Assembly (NCBI RefSeq): GCF_026626305.1
Contig: NZ_JAPNUE010000001.1
Location: forward strand, 806,001 to 870,000
Reading direction: 5' to 3'
Source: Frigidibacter sp. RF13
Lineage (GTDB): Bacteria > Pseudomonadota > Alphaproteobacteria > Rhodobacterales > Rhodobacteraceae
Length of the DNA stretch: 64,000 bases
Positions 33,751 to 42,073 of the stretch are shown here, piece after piece; position 1 is the first letter of the stretch, and the number at the start of each line of letters is the position of its first letter. The notes beneath the pieces were generated by a model that made no database searches, was not told the DNA's origin, and was given only the letters and a program-made list of their open reading frames with translations. Position numbers and translations under genes: made by a program.

Positions 33751-34821
33751 TCATTTCCGGCCTGAGCGTAAGGGAAATGTCGACCCGCGCAGCCGTTCCA
33801 TGGTCACCCCGTCCGGGCCCAGACCGAAAGTTCCCCGCAGGGCCGCAGCCGAAGCACGCGTCTCACCCCTGAGCAGTCCCCTCACCGCCTTCAGAACAGC
33901 GTAGGCGATGGCGACGGGCACCGCCCAAGGTCGAAATCCCGCGACGAAAATCACCCTGCTCCGTGCCATGAAATACGCTGACAGGGGTGATTGACGCTGC
34001 TCGGAATTGCCGGACCCCGCAGAGTGACCGGCTGAATGGTAGACCGGCGCGTCAGGGCAGTAGTGGATCGTGAACTCGCCCCTCCGCAGACACCAGTCCA
34101 CCTCCTCATAGTACAGAAAATACTGCTCAGGCATGTGCCCGACTGCATCTACGAATGCACGGGATACCAGCATATGGGCGCCCGAAATGTAATCGATCCG
34201 CATATCGCTCGGATCCTCGGCGTCCGACTCTGCCTTCTTGTGGTTATGGGGCTTGCATAAGCCCGTCCACATATTAACAACGCCGCCGTCTGATTGAATA
34301 ACGCGATCCGCCCCGGCATAGTACACCCGTCCGCCTGCGATACCAAACTTTTCGCTCTTGCTGGCGCAAGTGAGCAGGTTAGTCACACAGCGGCTGTCGG
34401 CAACACAGTCCGGATTCAGAATCCAATAATATTCGATTGCTTTGTCGCGCTCCAGCCAAGTCAATCCGACATTAACGCCGCCGGCAAACCCACGGTTTGC
34501 ATCGGTTCGCAGCAGCGCAATCTCATGCGCGTTACTTCTGGCCTTTGCGACCACGCGGCAGCCCATTCTTTCAGCGGCATCTTTCTCAGCCAACGATATC
34601 GGCAGCGCTTCGAAGGTTTTGTCTCCCACGAACCACTCTAAAAGGGTTTCAACCGAGCGGTCTGTCGAATTGTTGTCGACAACCAGTATCGATAGCGCAT
34701 GTCCTGCTGTCGATAAAACACTTCTGATACAATCAACAATCTCGGAAGAGGAGTTGTAGGTTACCACCACCGTACCGACGCCAGGTGACGTGGGCCCCCC
34801 AGAAAGCTGCTCTCTGATCAA
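33751..34821 (-). CDS. Glycosyltransferase family 2 (rhamnosyltransferase-like)
   Basis: A 356-residue GT-A enzyme. It shows the N-terminal TVVVTYNSSS, the nucleotide-binding VVDNNSTDRS, NRGFAGGVNVGL, the DxD-equivalent WILNPDCV, and the acceptor-site FLYYEEVDWCLRRG. A C-terminal hydrophobic patch (PWAVPVAIAYAVLKAV) may attach it to the membrane. It is divergent from the Wzy/ligase-like gene. The donor sugar cannot be determined. Confidence 0.87.
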   Translation of the reverse strand: MIREQLSGGPTSPGVGTVVVTYNSSSEIVDCIRSVLSTAGHALSILVVDNNSTDRSVETLLEWFVGDKTFEALPISLAEKDAAERMGCRVVAKARSNAHEIALLRTDANRGFAGGVNVGLTWLERDKAIEYYWILNPDCVADSRCVTNLLTCASKSEKFGIAGGRVYYAGADRVIQSDGGVVNMWTGLCKPHNHKKAESDAEDPSDMRIDYISGAHMLVSRAFVDAVGHMPEQYFLYYEEVDWCLRRGEFTIHYCPDAPVYHSAGHSAGSGNSEQRQSPLSAYFMARSRVIFVAGFRPWAVPVAIAYAVLKAVRGLLRGETRASAAALRGTFGLGPDGVTMERLRGSTFPLRSGRK

Positions 34822-35297
34822 TCTTGCGCTCCCGAAGCCCTGATAGAACCGTTAGCCTACACCGCCCTCCGTGCGCATCGCGCAGCGGAACCTCTTGGTC
34901 ATTTGCCTTCCGGACAAGCGTCTCATCGAAGGATGCCAGCGACAGAGGTCACCCGACACCCAGACCAAGATCCGATGGTCTGTATAGCTGCATCCTTTCG
35001 TCGGGTGAAGCCTGTCGGGCAACCACAAAGTGGACGCCACGGCGCCTGCACCGCATCGCGCAGCTACCATAGCTGGGCCTTCGAAGTGAAAGGGCGGCCG
35101 CCATTGTTGACCGCCGCGAACCACTGCTACGATGATAGCGCGGATTGCCCCGAAATCCGGTCGCTCTGCATCACATTCGGCTGGAACTTGATGGCACCAT
35201 GCGCCATCGTAGAGCAGCTTCGACGGCCGTTGACCGGCCCGGAGGAATTCTTGTCGGCGTCAGAGCGCGCGCTGCAAGGCAGCAAGCCGGAGTACCA
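34822..35297. other. Intergenic region in the polysaccharide cluster
   Basis: 476 bases between the divergent glycosyltransferase and Wzy/ligase-like genes. It must contain both promoters. Frames in it lack family features and overlap each other on both strands, so I see no supported gene. Confidence 0.5.
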
Positions 35298-36797
35298 ATG
35301 CGATCTAGAAGTCTGAGCATGGCCGACACTGGCATCACCAGCGCTCCGGTTCCTGGCGGTCAAGCCATGGCCAAGCCTGCTGTCGGCTTGGTGCTCTGCT
35401 ATATGCTCCTTCTGCTGCTTCCGATCAAGTTCTCGATCGGGACGGTGGCGCTTTCGCCGCTCCGGGTTTACCTCCTGTTTGTCGTTCCCGTCCTGCTTGT
35501 GAATCTTTTCAGCGGCAAATATGGCCGTGTGAACGCTGCTGACGTCCTCATGACGCTGCACATCCTATGGGCAATCGTCGCCATCGCCGTGAATAACCCG
35601 AACCGTGTTGTCGAAAATGTCGGTTCGACAGCGGTCGAATTTCTCGGCGGATATCTGGTTGCCAGAGCAAGCATCCGCGACCCTCAGTCGTTCAAGATCG
35701 CCTGCACCTACATCTTCTTGTCTGTCTTGATATTGATCCCGTTCGGCGTGTCGGAGCTCTTCTCCGGCAAACCGGTTATCGCGGAGGCGATATCCCGCAT
35801 CCCCGGCCTAAGTTCAGTTCCGGACGTATCGAATGCGAAACGACTTGGGCTCGAGCGTGTGCAGAACATCTTCGAGCATCCAATTCACTATGGGCTGTAT
35901 TCTTCTACGGCATTTGCCCTCACATTCTATGTCGTCGCCAGCAATCTTGGAATAATTACCAGATTGCTTTTTTGCGGGCTGGTGTTTGCAGCGGTCATGC
36001 TGTCGCTGTCCAGCGGCGCGGTCCTGGCCGTACTGGCTCAATGCGCATTGATCGGCTGGGCACTCGTGTTCCGAAATGTTCCCAAGAGATGGATATTGCT
36101 CATTTCTTCCTTTGTTTTGGCGTATGTGGCTGTTGACCTTCTATCGAATAGGACACCGATGAAGGTCTTCATGAGCTATGCTACTTTCGATGCGCAGACA
36201 GCCTACTACAGGTCGATCATCAATGAGTGGGGTATGTACAATGTCTGGAACAACCCTATTTTCGGCCTTGGCCTAAGAAGCTGGATCAGACCTGGCTACA
36301 TGCTTCGTGGAAGTGTTGATAATTTTTGGCTCGTCAACGCGATGAAGTACGGCATTCCAGGGTTCTTGTTGCTTGCCGCCGGTTATGCATATGCATTGAT
36401 TGCTATCTCGCTAAAGAATCTCGACGCAGACAAGGTAGCTTCTGTGTTTCGTTTTGCCTGGGTCGTGACGATGTGCGGCCTCACCTTTACGCTCATCACT
36501 GTCCACGTTTGGGCGACCATCTATTCCTATACCATCTTTCTTCTGGGCGCGGGTATTTGGGTAATAGACTATCGTCCGACAATAGCCTCGGTGCCCGAAA
36601 GCGCGCCGCAGGGACGGTCGGCCTTGACATATGCACGGCCGAGATCTGCAGAAACTTCCTATTCCAGGAGGCCCGCTCCCGGGGATGAACCTGATAGAGG
36701 CAACCGACAGTCGGCGCGGCGTTCGCGCGGCGCAGAGGGCACACAGCAGGTATTCACACGGTTCCCCGGCCCTCATCAAACACCAGGGAACGAGTAG
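35298..36797 (+). CDS. O-antigen ligase/polymerase-like membrane protein (Wzy/WaaL type)
   Basis: A 499-residue protein with around eleven membrane helices up to about residue 420, then a charged, Arg/Pro-rich cytoplasmic tail of about 75 residues. A large loop holds RSIINEWGMYNVWNNPIFGL and LRSWIRPGYML, the type of periplasmic loop seen in O-antigen ligases and polymerases. Start 35298 follows GGAG; a later ATG at 35319 is also possible. It would join or polymerise oligosaccharide repeats made with the neighbouring enzymes. Sequence alone cannot separate ligase from polymerase. Confidence 0.8.
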   Translation: MRSRSLSMADTGITSAPVPGGQAMAKPAVGLVLCYMLLLLLPIKFSIGTVALSPLRVYLLFVVPVLLVNLFSGKYGRVNAADVLMTLHILWAIVAIAVNNPNRVVENVGSTAVEFLGGYLVARASIRDPQSFKIACTYIFLSVLILIPFGVSELFSGKPVIAEAISRIPGLSSVPDVSNAKRLGLERVQNIFEHPIHYGLYSSTAFALTFYVVASNLGIITRLLFCGLVFAAVMLSLSSGAVLAVLAQCALIGWALVFRNVPKRWILLISSFVLAYVAVDLLSNRTPMKVFMSYATFDAQTAYYRSIINEWGMYNVWNNPIFGLGLRSWIRPGYMLRGSVDNFWLVNAMKYGIPGFLLLAAGYAYALIAISLKNLDADKVASVFRFAWVVTMCGLTFTLITVHVWATIYSYTIFLLGAGIWVIDYRPTIASVPESAPQGRSALTYARPRSAETSYSRRPAPGDEPDRGNRQSARRSRGAEGTQQVFTRFPGPHQTPGNE

Positions 36798-36846
36798 TGC
36801 TACGCTTTCTCGTATTCCCACGGCGGTGTCGCCACAATCGTGTAAT

Positions 36847-36864
36847 GGGCGAAGCGCCCCTTTC
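36847..36864 (+). terminator. Possible terminator after the Wzy/ligase-like gene
   Basis: GGGCG-AAG-CGCCC followed by CTTTC lies 50 bases after the stop. The stem is short. The rest of 36798-37124 shows no convincing gene. Confidence 0.35.
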
Positions 36865-37124
36865 GCCGGATCTACCTGACTTGTGTCCTGCGACGAGAAG
36901 GTGAAGTCGTGCCCAGAGCCGGAATGGAACGGGCGACACGTGGACTTTCAATCATTTGTCTGTCTGCGTCAGCTTCCGCAGACCACCGCGTCAAACGCCG
37001 TCGTCTCGCGCTGAAGGCGCTTACCCAAACTCGAGCACGAAAGATATCGACACGCTCGAATGTGATGAATGGGAGACTATCGCGCAATCCGGCGCCCGAA
37101 CCACCATCCAAGTCACTGATTTAA

Positions 37125-37201
37125 TGGTACCGCCTCCCCGGCTCGAACGGGGGACCCCCAGATCCACAATCTGGTGCTCTAACCAACTGAGCTAAGGCGG
37201 C
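37125..37201 (-). tRNA. tRNA-His (GTG), alphaproteobacterial type without G-1
   Basis: Complete cloverleaf with anticodon loop TTGTGGA (GTG, His), D arm GCTCAGTTGGTTAGAGC and encoded CCA. The acceptor stem is GCCGCCT/AGGCGGT, giving a G1:U72 pair. The discriminator is A73 and the base before G1 is T, so no G-1 is encoded. This is the aberrant tRNA-His known from a subset of alphaproteobacteria including Rhodobacterales. Confidence 0.95.
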
Positions 37202-37277
37202 ACTCGGGCGTGGAATTAGGAGGTTTGACGGCGAGGGTCAACTGGAAAATCGGCGCTTCGGAGGCGACCGGCGACCG

Positions 37278-37523
37278 TCAGTTGATGCGCCGACGCAGGG
37301 CGAGGCCGAGCGCGAAGACGATCGCGATGGCGACCAATGTCTGTTGGCCGACTGCGTCAATCAGAAGCGACAGGTTGACCATGACCGAGCCGACATAGGG
37401 GCCGGCATCCGCCCCCAGCAGGAGATAGAGAAGGATCAGAAGCGCGACGAGCGCATAGCCCGCTTCTGCAACCGCGAGGCACAGGCGTTTGACCAGGCCG
37501 AGTGCGTCGAGAAGCGCGTCCAT
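37278..37523 (-). CDS. Small two-helix membrane protein (paralogue A)
   Basis: An 81-residue protein with hydrophobic helices at about residues 21-38 and 59-76. An amphipathic stretch (GSVMVNLSLLIDAVGQQ) lies between them, and the tail is basic (LRRRIN). A CAGGAGGACGAAGG site precedes the ATG. Layout and loop resemble the next gene, so the pair looks duplicated. No family is recognised. Confidence 0.65.
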   Translation of the reverse strand: MDALLDALGLVKRLCLAVAEAGYALVALLILLYLLLGADAGPYVGSVMVNLSLLIDAVGQQTLVAIAIVFALGLALRRRIN

Positions 37524-37573
37524 CCTTCGTCCTCCTGCCGGGGGCGGCCCGTTTCTGTGTAGCCGTGACGGCC

Positions 37574-37795
37574 CTAGCGCTTGTCCATCAGCCAGAGAAC
37601 GACGCCGAGCGAGATCAACCCGGCAAGACCGGCACCGCCGAGTTCCTTCACGAGGTTGGTGATATTGCCGACCACGTCACCAAGGAACGACATGTTCGCC
37701 GGACCAACGAGAAGCGAGGCCACGATGGCCAGCGCCAGAAGGCCGATTCCGAGTTCCGTCAGGGTTCTGATGACGGATCTTGCATTGTCCAACAT
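37574..37795 (-). CDS. Small two-helix membrane protein (paralogue B)
   Basis: A 73-residue protein with helices at about residues 15-32 and 53-70, separated by the amphipathic GDVVGNITNLVKELGG and ending LMDKR. It is 50 bp upstream of the related 81-residue gene on the same strand. A GGAAGGAAATCAGG site precedes the ATG. Function unknown; small paired membrane proteins may oligomerise. Confidence 0.65.
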   Translation of the reverse strand: MLDNARSVIRTLTELGIGLLALAIVASLLVGPANMSFLGDVVGNITNLVKELGGAGLAGLISLGVVLWLMDKR

Positions 37796-38104
37796 CCTGA
37801 TTTCCTTCCTGCTCTGTTATTCAGGTCATGATCTGACCTGCGACAGATTGTCATGCGCGGAAATCCGCTTAGTCAAGGAAAATTTTATTGCGCGCCCATT
37901 TTGCGCGATTCGGCAGACCTGAAACCTATATCTTGTGAAGCTCTGACGCGCACACGGGCGGACCCGCCGCGATATGTGTCAGCCGCGCTTGACTTATCCA
38001 CAGGCGATGTCGACAGCTCGCGGCTCGGAAACGCGGCTTGAGGTTAAGGCTTGGATTTCTCGCATTCTTCCGCCAGAACCGGCACTGAACATCCGGAGGC
38101 CGAG
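37796..38104. promoter_or_regulatory. Intergenic region with a consensus DnaA box and NrdR-like site
   Basis: No gene is seen. TTATCCACA at 37994-38002 is a perfect DnaA box. AACCTATATCTTGTGA at 37923-37938 agrees with the NrdR-box consensus at 13 of 16 positions. Either could act on the small membrane genes or on the DUF6324 gene. Confidence 0.35.
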
Positions 38105-38326
38105 ATGGGCATCAATAAGGAAAGCGAAATCGCTGCGAACTTGCAGATCGGACCGACCGATCTGGGCATGGTCCGCATCTATGTCGAGGCGGACGGGTTC
38201 GAGTTACCGCTCGACTTCGACCCCGAAGAGGCAGAGGAAATCGCCGAGGAGTTGCGGGCGGCGGCCGAAGCCGCGCGGGAGATGCGCGCGGGCAGCACAG
38301 GCAAAGGCAAGCCTAAGCGGCGGTGA
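38105..38326 (+). CDS. DUF6324 family small protein
   Basis: A 73-residue acidic protein starting MGINKESEIAANLQIGPTDL, the form I associate with DUF6324 in Rhodobacteraceae. It continues VRIYVEADGFELPLDF, then a helix (EEAEEIAEELRAAAEAAREM) and a basic tail. GGAGG lies 5 bases before the ATG. The stop region overlaps the convergent mmcB by 14 bp. Function is unknown. Confidence 0.75.
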   Translation: MGINKESEIAANLQIGPTDLGMVRIYVEADGFELPLDFDPEEAEEIAEELRAAAEAAREMRAGSTGKGKPKRR

Positions 38327-38753
38327 TTCCTTCTGACGTCACCCCCGGATCGCGATAGGATTGCAGCCTCAGCGCGGCATGACGCGCGAATTTGGTCAGC
38401 ACCACCTTGCGGCGCGCGCCCGGTAGCGGCGCCTCGGGGCCCAGCCGCAGGATCTCGGCATCATAGCCATCGGCAATGATCAGTCCCGCCCCCTCGGGGA
38501 AGAGGTCGACAGGGAAATCGGCGTCGACCGCCCAGAAGAACCGGTCGGCCCATTCGAGGTAATTGCGCCATTTTCGGTCCGAGGTGAAATCGGCGCGCGA
38601 GGATTTGCATTCAACGATCCAGACCTCGCCCTTCGGCCCAAGCGCCATCACATCAACCCTGAGGCCCGGAGCTGGCACCAGTTCCTCCACCGTCGCGAAC
38701 CCGTGCGACAGGAGATGGCGGCACACACCGCGCGCGAGAATCTGGCCGGGCAT
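38313..38753 (-). CDS. mmcB: MmcB family DNA repair protein
   Basis: A 146-residue protein with a PD-(D/E)xK-like nuclease core: LRVDVMALGPKGEVWIVECK gives the Asp and the E-x-K, and WADRFFWAVDADFP follows. MmcB is linked to mitomycin C resistance in Caulobacter and belongs to the SOS regulon. ATG 38753 is used, as CCAGGACC lies just before it; ATGs at 38768 and 38795 are in frame. The LexA box at 38779-38793 would fall inside the coding region for the 38795 start, so a downstream start is favoured. Confidence 0.85.
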   Translation of the reverse strand: MPGQILARGVCRHLLSHGFATVEELVPAPGLRVDVMALGPKGEVWIVECKSSRADFTSDRKWRNYLEWADRFFWAVDADFPVDLFPEGAGLIIADGYDAEILRLGPEAPLPGARRKVVLTKFARHAALRLQSYRDPGVTSEGITAA

Positions 38754-38778
38754 TAGGTCCTGGAGCATGCGCAAACAT

Positions 38779-38793
38779 GAACGAAAGACGAAC
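38779..38793 (-). promoter_or_regulatory. LexA (SOS) box of mmcB
   Basis: On the minus strand the sequence reads GTTC-GTCTTTC-GTTC, an exact match to the alphaproteobacterial LexA consensus GTTC-N7-GTTC. It lies 26-40 bases upstream of the chosen mmcB start. Confidence 0.85.
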
Positions 38794-38967
38794 ATTCCGT
38801 CAAGACCCCTCGCCGTGTCTTGAAGGCGCCATCAGCGCCGCATAGATTGCGCGGTGGCGGGTTCTGCTCTTCTCGTATCCGGCCCTTTTCCAGTGGCCGA
38901 TAATCTTTTCCGAGGGGGCTGGCTCTGCCTGGGTCCTGGCCCAGGTATCTGGCTCCCACCTGACTAG

Positions 38968-39312
38968 TCAGGCTCTCGGGAAATTCACGCCGGCACGGTC
39001 GCTGCGGTTCCCGCCACTTGTCTGCCGCACCGTGACCGGCGCCGGTTCAGGCGCGACGGCGGGCGCCCGGGTACCGCCGCCCCTGCCCGGTTTTTCTGCC
39101 ATCTGCATCACGGCATAGGCGAACTGCACGCCCGAAAAGACGATGGTGTTGAAGACGACCAGCATCACGACAGCGAGCGGCCCCTCGCGCGTGGCCGTCA
39201 CCAGATGCCACAGATTGGCAACGTTCAGCCACAGAAGAAGGGCCGTGAAGGCCGCGCCAAGCAGCAAGCCAATGAACACATGGCGGATGTACAGGCGGAC
39301 AAGTTCGGGCAT
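38968..39312 (-). CDS. Small inner-membrane protein, function unknown
   Basis: A 114-residue protein with two membrane helices (about residues 12-30 and 47-66) and a Pro/Ala-rich cytoplasmic-type tail after GRGGGTRAPAV. ATG 39312 follows GGAGGGTC. It opens MPELVRLYIRHVFIGL. No family is recognised with certainty. Confidence 0.6.
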   Translation of the reverse strand: MPELVRLYIRHVFIGLLLGAAFTALLLWLNVANLWHLVTATREGPLAVVMLVVFNTIVFSGVQFAYAVMQMAEKPGRGGGTRAPAVAPEPAPVTVRQTSGGNRSDRAGVNFPRA

Positions 39313-39393
39313 TTCTGGACCCTCCGACGCCAATCTAATGCTTGGGGACGCACGCGCCAGAGGCAGAGTGACGCAGGCGCCCTACCCCGTCCG

Positions 39394-39753
39394 TCAGCCC
39401 AGCCACAGTGCCGCGAGCGCCAGCGCGGCAGGCAGTGCCTGCACATAGAGGATGCGGCGCGAGGCGGTGAGCGCGCCGAAAAGACCGGCGACGAACACGC
39501 AACCGAGGAAGAAGCTTGCGAGCGGGCGGGCCATCGCCTCGGTCGCGATCAGCGACCAGATAAGACCGGCCGCGAGGAAGCCGTTATAGAGGCCCTGATT
39601 GGCCGCCATCACCTTTGTCGGTGCGAACAGGCCCTTCGGGAACGAGCGGAAGATCTTCGGTCCACGGCTTTCCCAGGCGAACATCTCGAGCCAAAGGATG
39701 TAGAGATGCAGCGCGGCGATGGCGGCGATCAGCATCTGGGCGACAAGCGGCAT
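39394..39753 (-). CDS. DUF1304 family membrane protein
   Basis: A 119-residue protein with four hydrophobic helices. The DUF1304 features are HLYILWLEMFAWESRG near residue 16 and FAPTKVMAANQGLYNGFLAA near residue 43. Such proteins are small integral membrane proteins of unknown role. GGGAAG precedes the start. Confidence 0.85.
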   Translation of the reverse strand: MPLVAQMLIAAIAALHLYILWLEMFAWESRGPKIFRSFPKGLFAPTKVMAANQGLYNGFLAAGLIWSLIATEAMARPLASFFLGCVFVAGLFGALTASRRILYVQALPAALALAALWLG

Positions 39754-39853
39754 GGCGACTTCCCGTCGGTGACTGTGTTTGTCAGACTAGGCTCAAGAGG
39801 GCCATCGTGCCAAGCGAAGAGCGCCGCAGGCGACGATGAGCGATCCCGGGTTT

Positions 39854-40342
39854 TCAGAACGCGTCGGGGCGTGCCTCGCGCGCCATATGGTCCAGAACCG
39901 CATTGACGAATTTCGGCTCGCGTCCGTCGGGGAAGAAGGCGTGCGCCACGTCGACATACTCGGTGATCACCACGCGCGGCGGCGTCGCGGGTTGCTGAAG
40001 CTCTGCGCCCGCTGCCCGGAACAGCGCCCGCAAGACCGGGTCGATCCGGTCGATCGGCCATTTGGCCACCAAAGCCCGGTCGGTCATCTGGTCGATCTTC
40101 GCCTGCCAGTTCACCGCCTCTTCGATGATTTGGCGGAAAAGATGGGTATCGCCCTCGACAAATTCGTCACCCTCGATGGTCGCGCCGAACCGGTGGGTTT
40201 CGAACTCGCGGCGCACCTTGTCGACGGTCTGGCTCGCCGCCTCCATCTGGAACAGCGCCTGAACTGCATAAAGCCGGGCGGCGGATTTCATCTGCCGCTT
40301 TTCTTCCAGCGTCGGTTTGCGGGGCGCGTCGTCGTCGGTCAT
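39854..40342 (-). CDS. nusB: Transcription antitermination factor NusB
   Basis: A 162-residue NusB. Recognisable parts are RLYAVQALFQMEAAS near residue 25, DPVLRALFRAAGAEL, and TEYVDVAHAFFPDGREPKFV with the typical VNAVLDH ending. NusB binds the boxA of rRNA leaders with NusE (S10). ATG 40342 begins MTDDDAPRKPTLEEKRQM; the frame continues upstream without similarity. It follows ribH by 20 bp, the usual ribH-nusB pair. Confidence 0.95.
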   Translation of the reverse strand: MTDDDAPRKPTLEEKRQMKSAARLYAVQALFQMEAASQTVDKVRREFETHRFGATIEGDEFVEGDTHLFRQIIEEAVNWQAKIDQMTDRALVAKWPIDRIDPVLRALFRAAGAELQQPATPPRVVITEYVDVAHAFFPDGREPKFVNAVLDHMAREARPDAF

Positions 40343-40362
40343 GGTTCTCTCGATAGGCGGAC

Positions 40363-40869
40363 TCAATCGGCAGGCTTGAAGCCCATGCCCTTGGTCTGGC
40401 GCGCCCATTTGCGGGAAAGTGCGATGAGATGCAAGGCCGCCGCTGCGGCGCCTCCGCCCTTGTTCTGGCCATTGGGATCGGCCCTGACCTCGGCCTGTTC
40501 GCGGTTCTCGACCGTCAGGATGCCGTTGCCGACACAGGCGCCGGAAAGGCCGAGCATCGTGATGCCGCGCGACGAGTCATTGCAGACCGTATCGTAGTGC
40601 GTGGTTTCGCCCCGGATCACGCAGCCCAGAGCGACGAACCCGTCATAGTCAGCCATGCGGAAGGCCATGCCGATGGCGGTCGGCACTTCCAGCGCGCCGG
40701 GCACCTCGATCACTTCGACGCTCGCCCCTGCCTTGGCCGCCGTATCCTTCGCGCCTGCGATCAGGTTGTCGGCGATATCGCGGTAATAGGGCGCCACCAC
40801 GATCAGAAGCTTCACGGGCTTGTCGAAGGCGGGCAGCGGTAGCGTATAATGGCTTTCGTTCGCGGCCAT
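40363..40869 (-). CDS. ribH: 6,7-dimethyl-8-ribityllumazine synthase (RibH)
   Basis: A 168-residue lumazine synthase, which condenses 3,4-dihydroxy-2-butanone 4-phosphate with the ribityl pyrimidine in riboflavin synthesis. Active-site segments are VVAPYYRDIADNL, VPGALEVPTAI, GCVIRGETTHYDTVCNDSSR and NGILTVENREQA. It is 3 bp after ribB and 20 bp before nusB. Confidence 0.95.
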   Translation of the reverse strand: MAANESHYTLPLPAFDKPVKLLIVVAPYYRDIADNLIAGAKDTAAKAGASVEVIEVPGALEVPTAIGMAFRMADYDGFVALGCVIRGETTHYDTVCNDSSRGITMLGLSGACVGNGILTVENREQAEVRADPNGQNKGGGAAAAALHLIALSRKWARQTKGMGFKPAD

Positions 40870-40872
40870 GCG

Positions 40873-41967
40873 TCACTCCATCGCGATCGGGCGGGTCCCG
40901 GTGATCTCGAGTCCATAAGCATCAAGACCGACGATCTTCGGCGTTCCGGAATTGGTCAGAAGCTCGATCCGGTTCAGCCCGAGAGCGGCAAGGATCTGCG
41001 CGCCGAGCCCGTATTGGCGGAGCTTGTGGGGCGTCGCCTCCTCGTCAAGCGCGAGCTTCATCTGCGTGTCGCGCAGCATCACCACGGCGCCCCTGCCCGC
41101 TTCGGCGATCGCGCGCATGGCGGCGGGCATCTGGCCCGCGTGCGAGGGATGCAGGCCGAGCACATCCTCCAGCGGATTCAGGGAATGCATGCGGACGAGG
41201 ACCGGCGCGGGCGTGGCGATATCACCCTTGGTCAGCACGATATGTTCGGCGCCCTGAGTGGCGTCGGTGAAGACCCGCATATGCCAGTCGCCGCCGTGGA
41301 TCGAGGTGACCTGCCGCTGGGCGATTTCGCGCACCAGGCTGTCGTGGCGCAGGCGATAGGCGATCAGGTCGGAAATCGTGCCGATCTTCAGCCGATGCCG
41401 CTGTGCGAAGGCCACCAGTTCCGGCAGCCTCGCCATGGTGCCGTCCTCGTTCATGATCTCACAGATCACGCCCGCCGGATTCAGACCCGCAAGGCGCGAG
41501 ACGTCGGTCGCCGCCTCGGTATGGCCCGCGCGCACCAGAACGCCGCCGTCGCGGGCGCGAAGCGGGAAGATATGCCCGGGCGTCGCGATATCGGCGGCAC
41601 CCTTCGAAGGGTCGATGGCGACAGCAACGGTGCGCGCCCGGTCATGGGCGGAAATGCCGGTGGTTACCCCTTCGCGCGCCTCGATCGAGATGGTGAAGGC
41701 CGTCTCGTGGCGCGAGGAATTCTTGGTGGACATCAGGGGCAGGCCCAGCGTCTCGATACGTTCGGCCGGAAGCGTCAGGCAGATGAGGCCACGCCCATGC
41801 ATGGCCATGAAATTGATCGCCTCGGGCGTGGCCATCTGCGCGGGGATCACCAGATCGCCTTCGTTCTCGCGATCCTCGTGATCGACAAGCACGAACATCC
41901 GGCCGTTCCGGGCCTCTTCGATGATCTCTTCGGTGGGCGAAATCGCGGATTTCAGATCGTCGGTCAT
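40873..41967 (-). CDS. ribB: 3,4-dihydroxy-2-butanone 4-phosphate synthase with degenerate GTP cyclohydrolase II domain
   Basis: A 364-residue two-domain protein. Residues 1-205 are a complete DHBP synthase (DHEDRENEGDL, RAGHTEAATDVSRLAG). The C-terminal part is related to GTP cyclohydrolase II but lacks the zinc-binding cysteines. The site that should hold them reads VRMHSLNPLEDVLGLHPS. This is the RibBX form known from alphaproteobacteria, where a separate enzyme supplies cyclohydrolase activity. ATG 41967 is set by homology (MTDDLKSAIS). It lies just before ribH. Confidence 0.93.
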   Translation of the reverse strand: MTDDLKSAISPTEEIIEEARNGRMFVLVDHEDRENEGDLVIPAQMATPEAINFMAMHGRGLICLTLPAERIETLGLPLMSTKNSSRHETAFTISIEAREGVTTGISAHDRARTVAVAIDPSKGAADIATPGHIFPLRARDGGVLVRAGHTEAATDVSRLAGLNPAGVICEIMNEDGTMARLPELVAFAQRHRLKIGTISDLIAYRLRHDSLVREIAQRQVTSIHGGDWHMRVFTDATQGAEHIVLTKGDIATPAPVLVRMHSLNPLEDVLGLHPSHAGQMPAAMRAIAEAGRGAVVMLRDTQMKLALDEEATPHKLRQYGLGAQILAALGLNRIELLTNSGTPKIVGLDAYGLEITGTRPIAME

Positions 41968-42073
41968 GGGCGGCCCGGGGCAGGGAAAGTCACCGGCGGG
42001 CATAGACGATGCGCGCCCGAAAGGCCAGAGGCGGCGGCGGCGCTTGGCGACTAGAGACCGACATGACGGAAGG

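Noticed and set aside
34852..35316. Possible transposase fragment in the polysaccharide intergenic region
   Set aside because: Frames on both strands were read; no DDE or HTH motifs and no terminal inverted repeats were seen.
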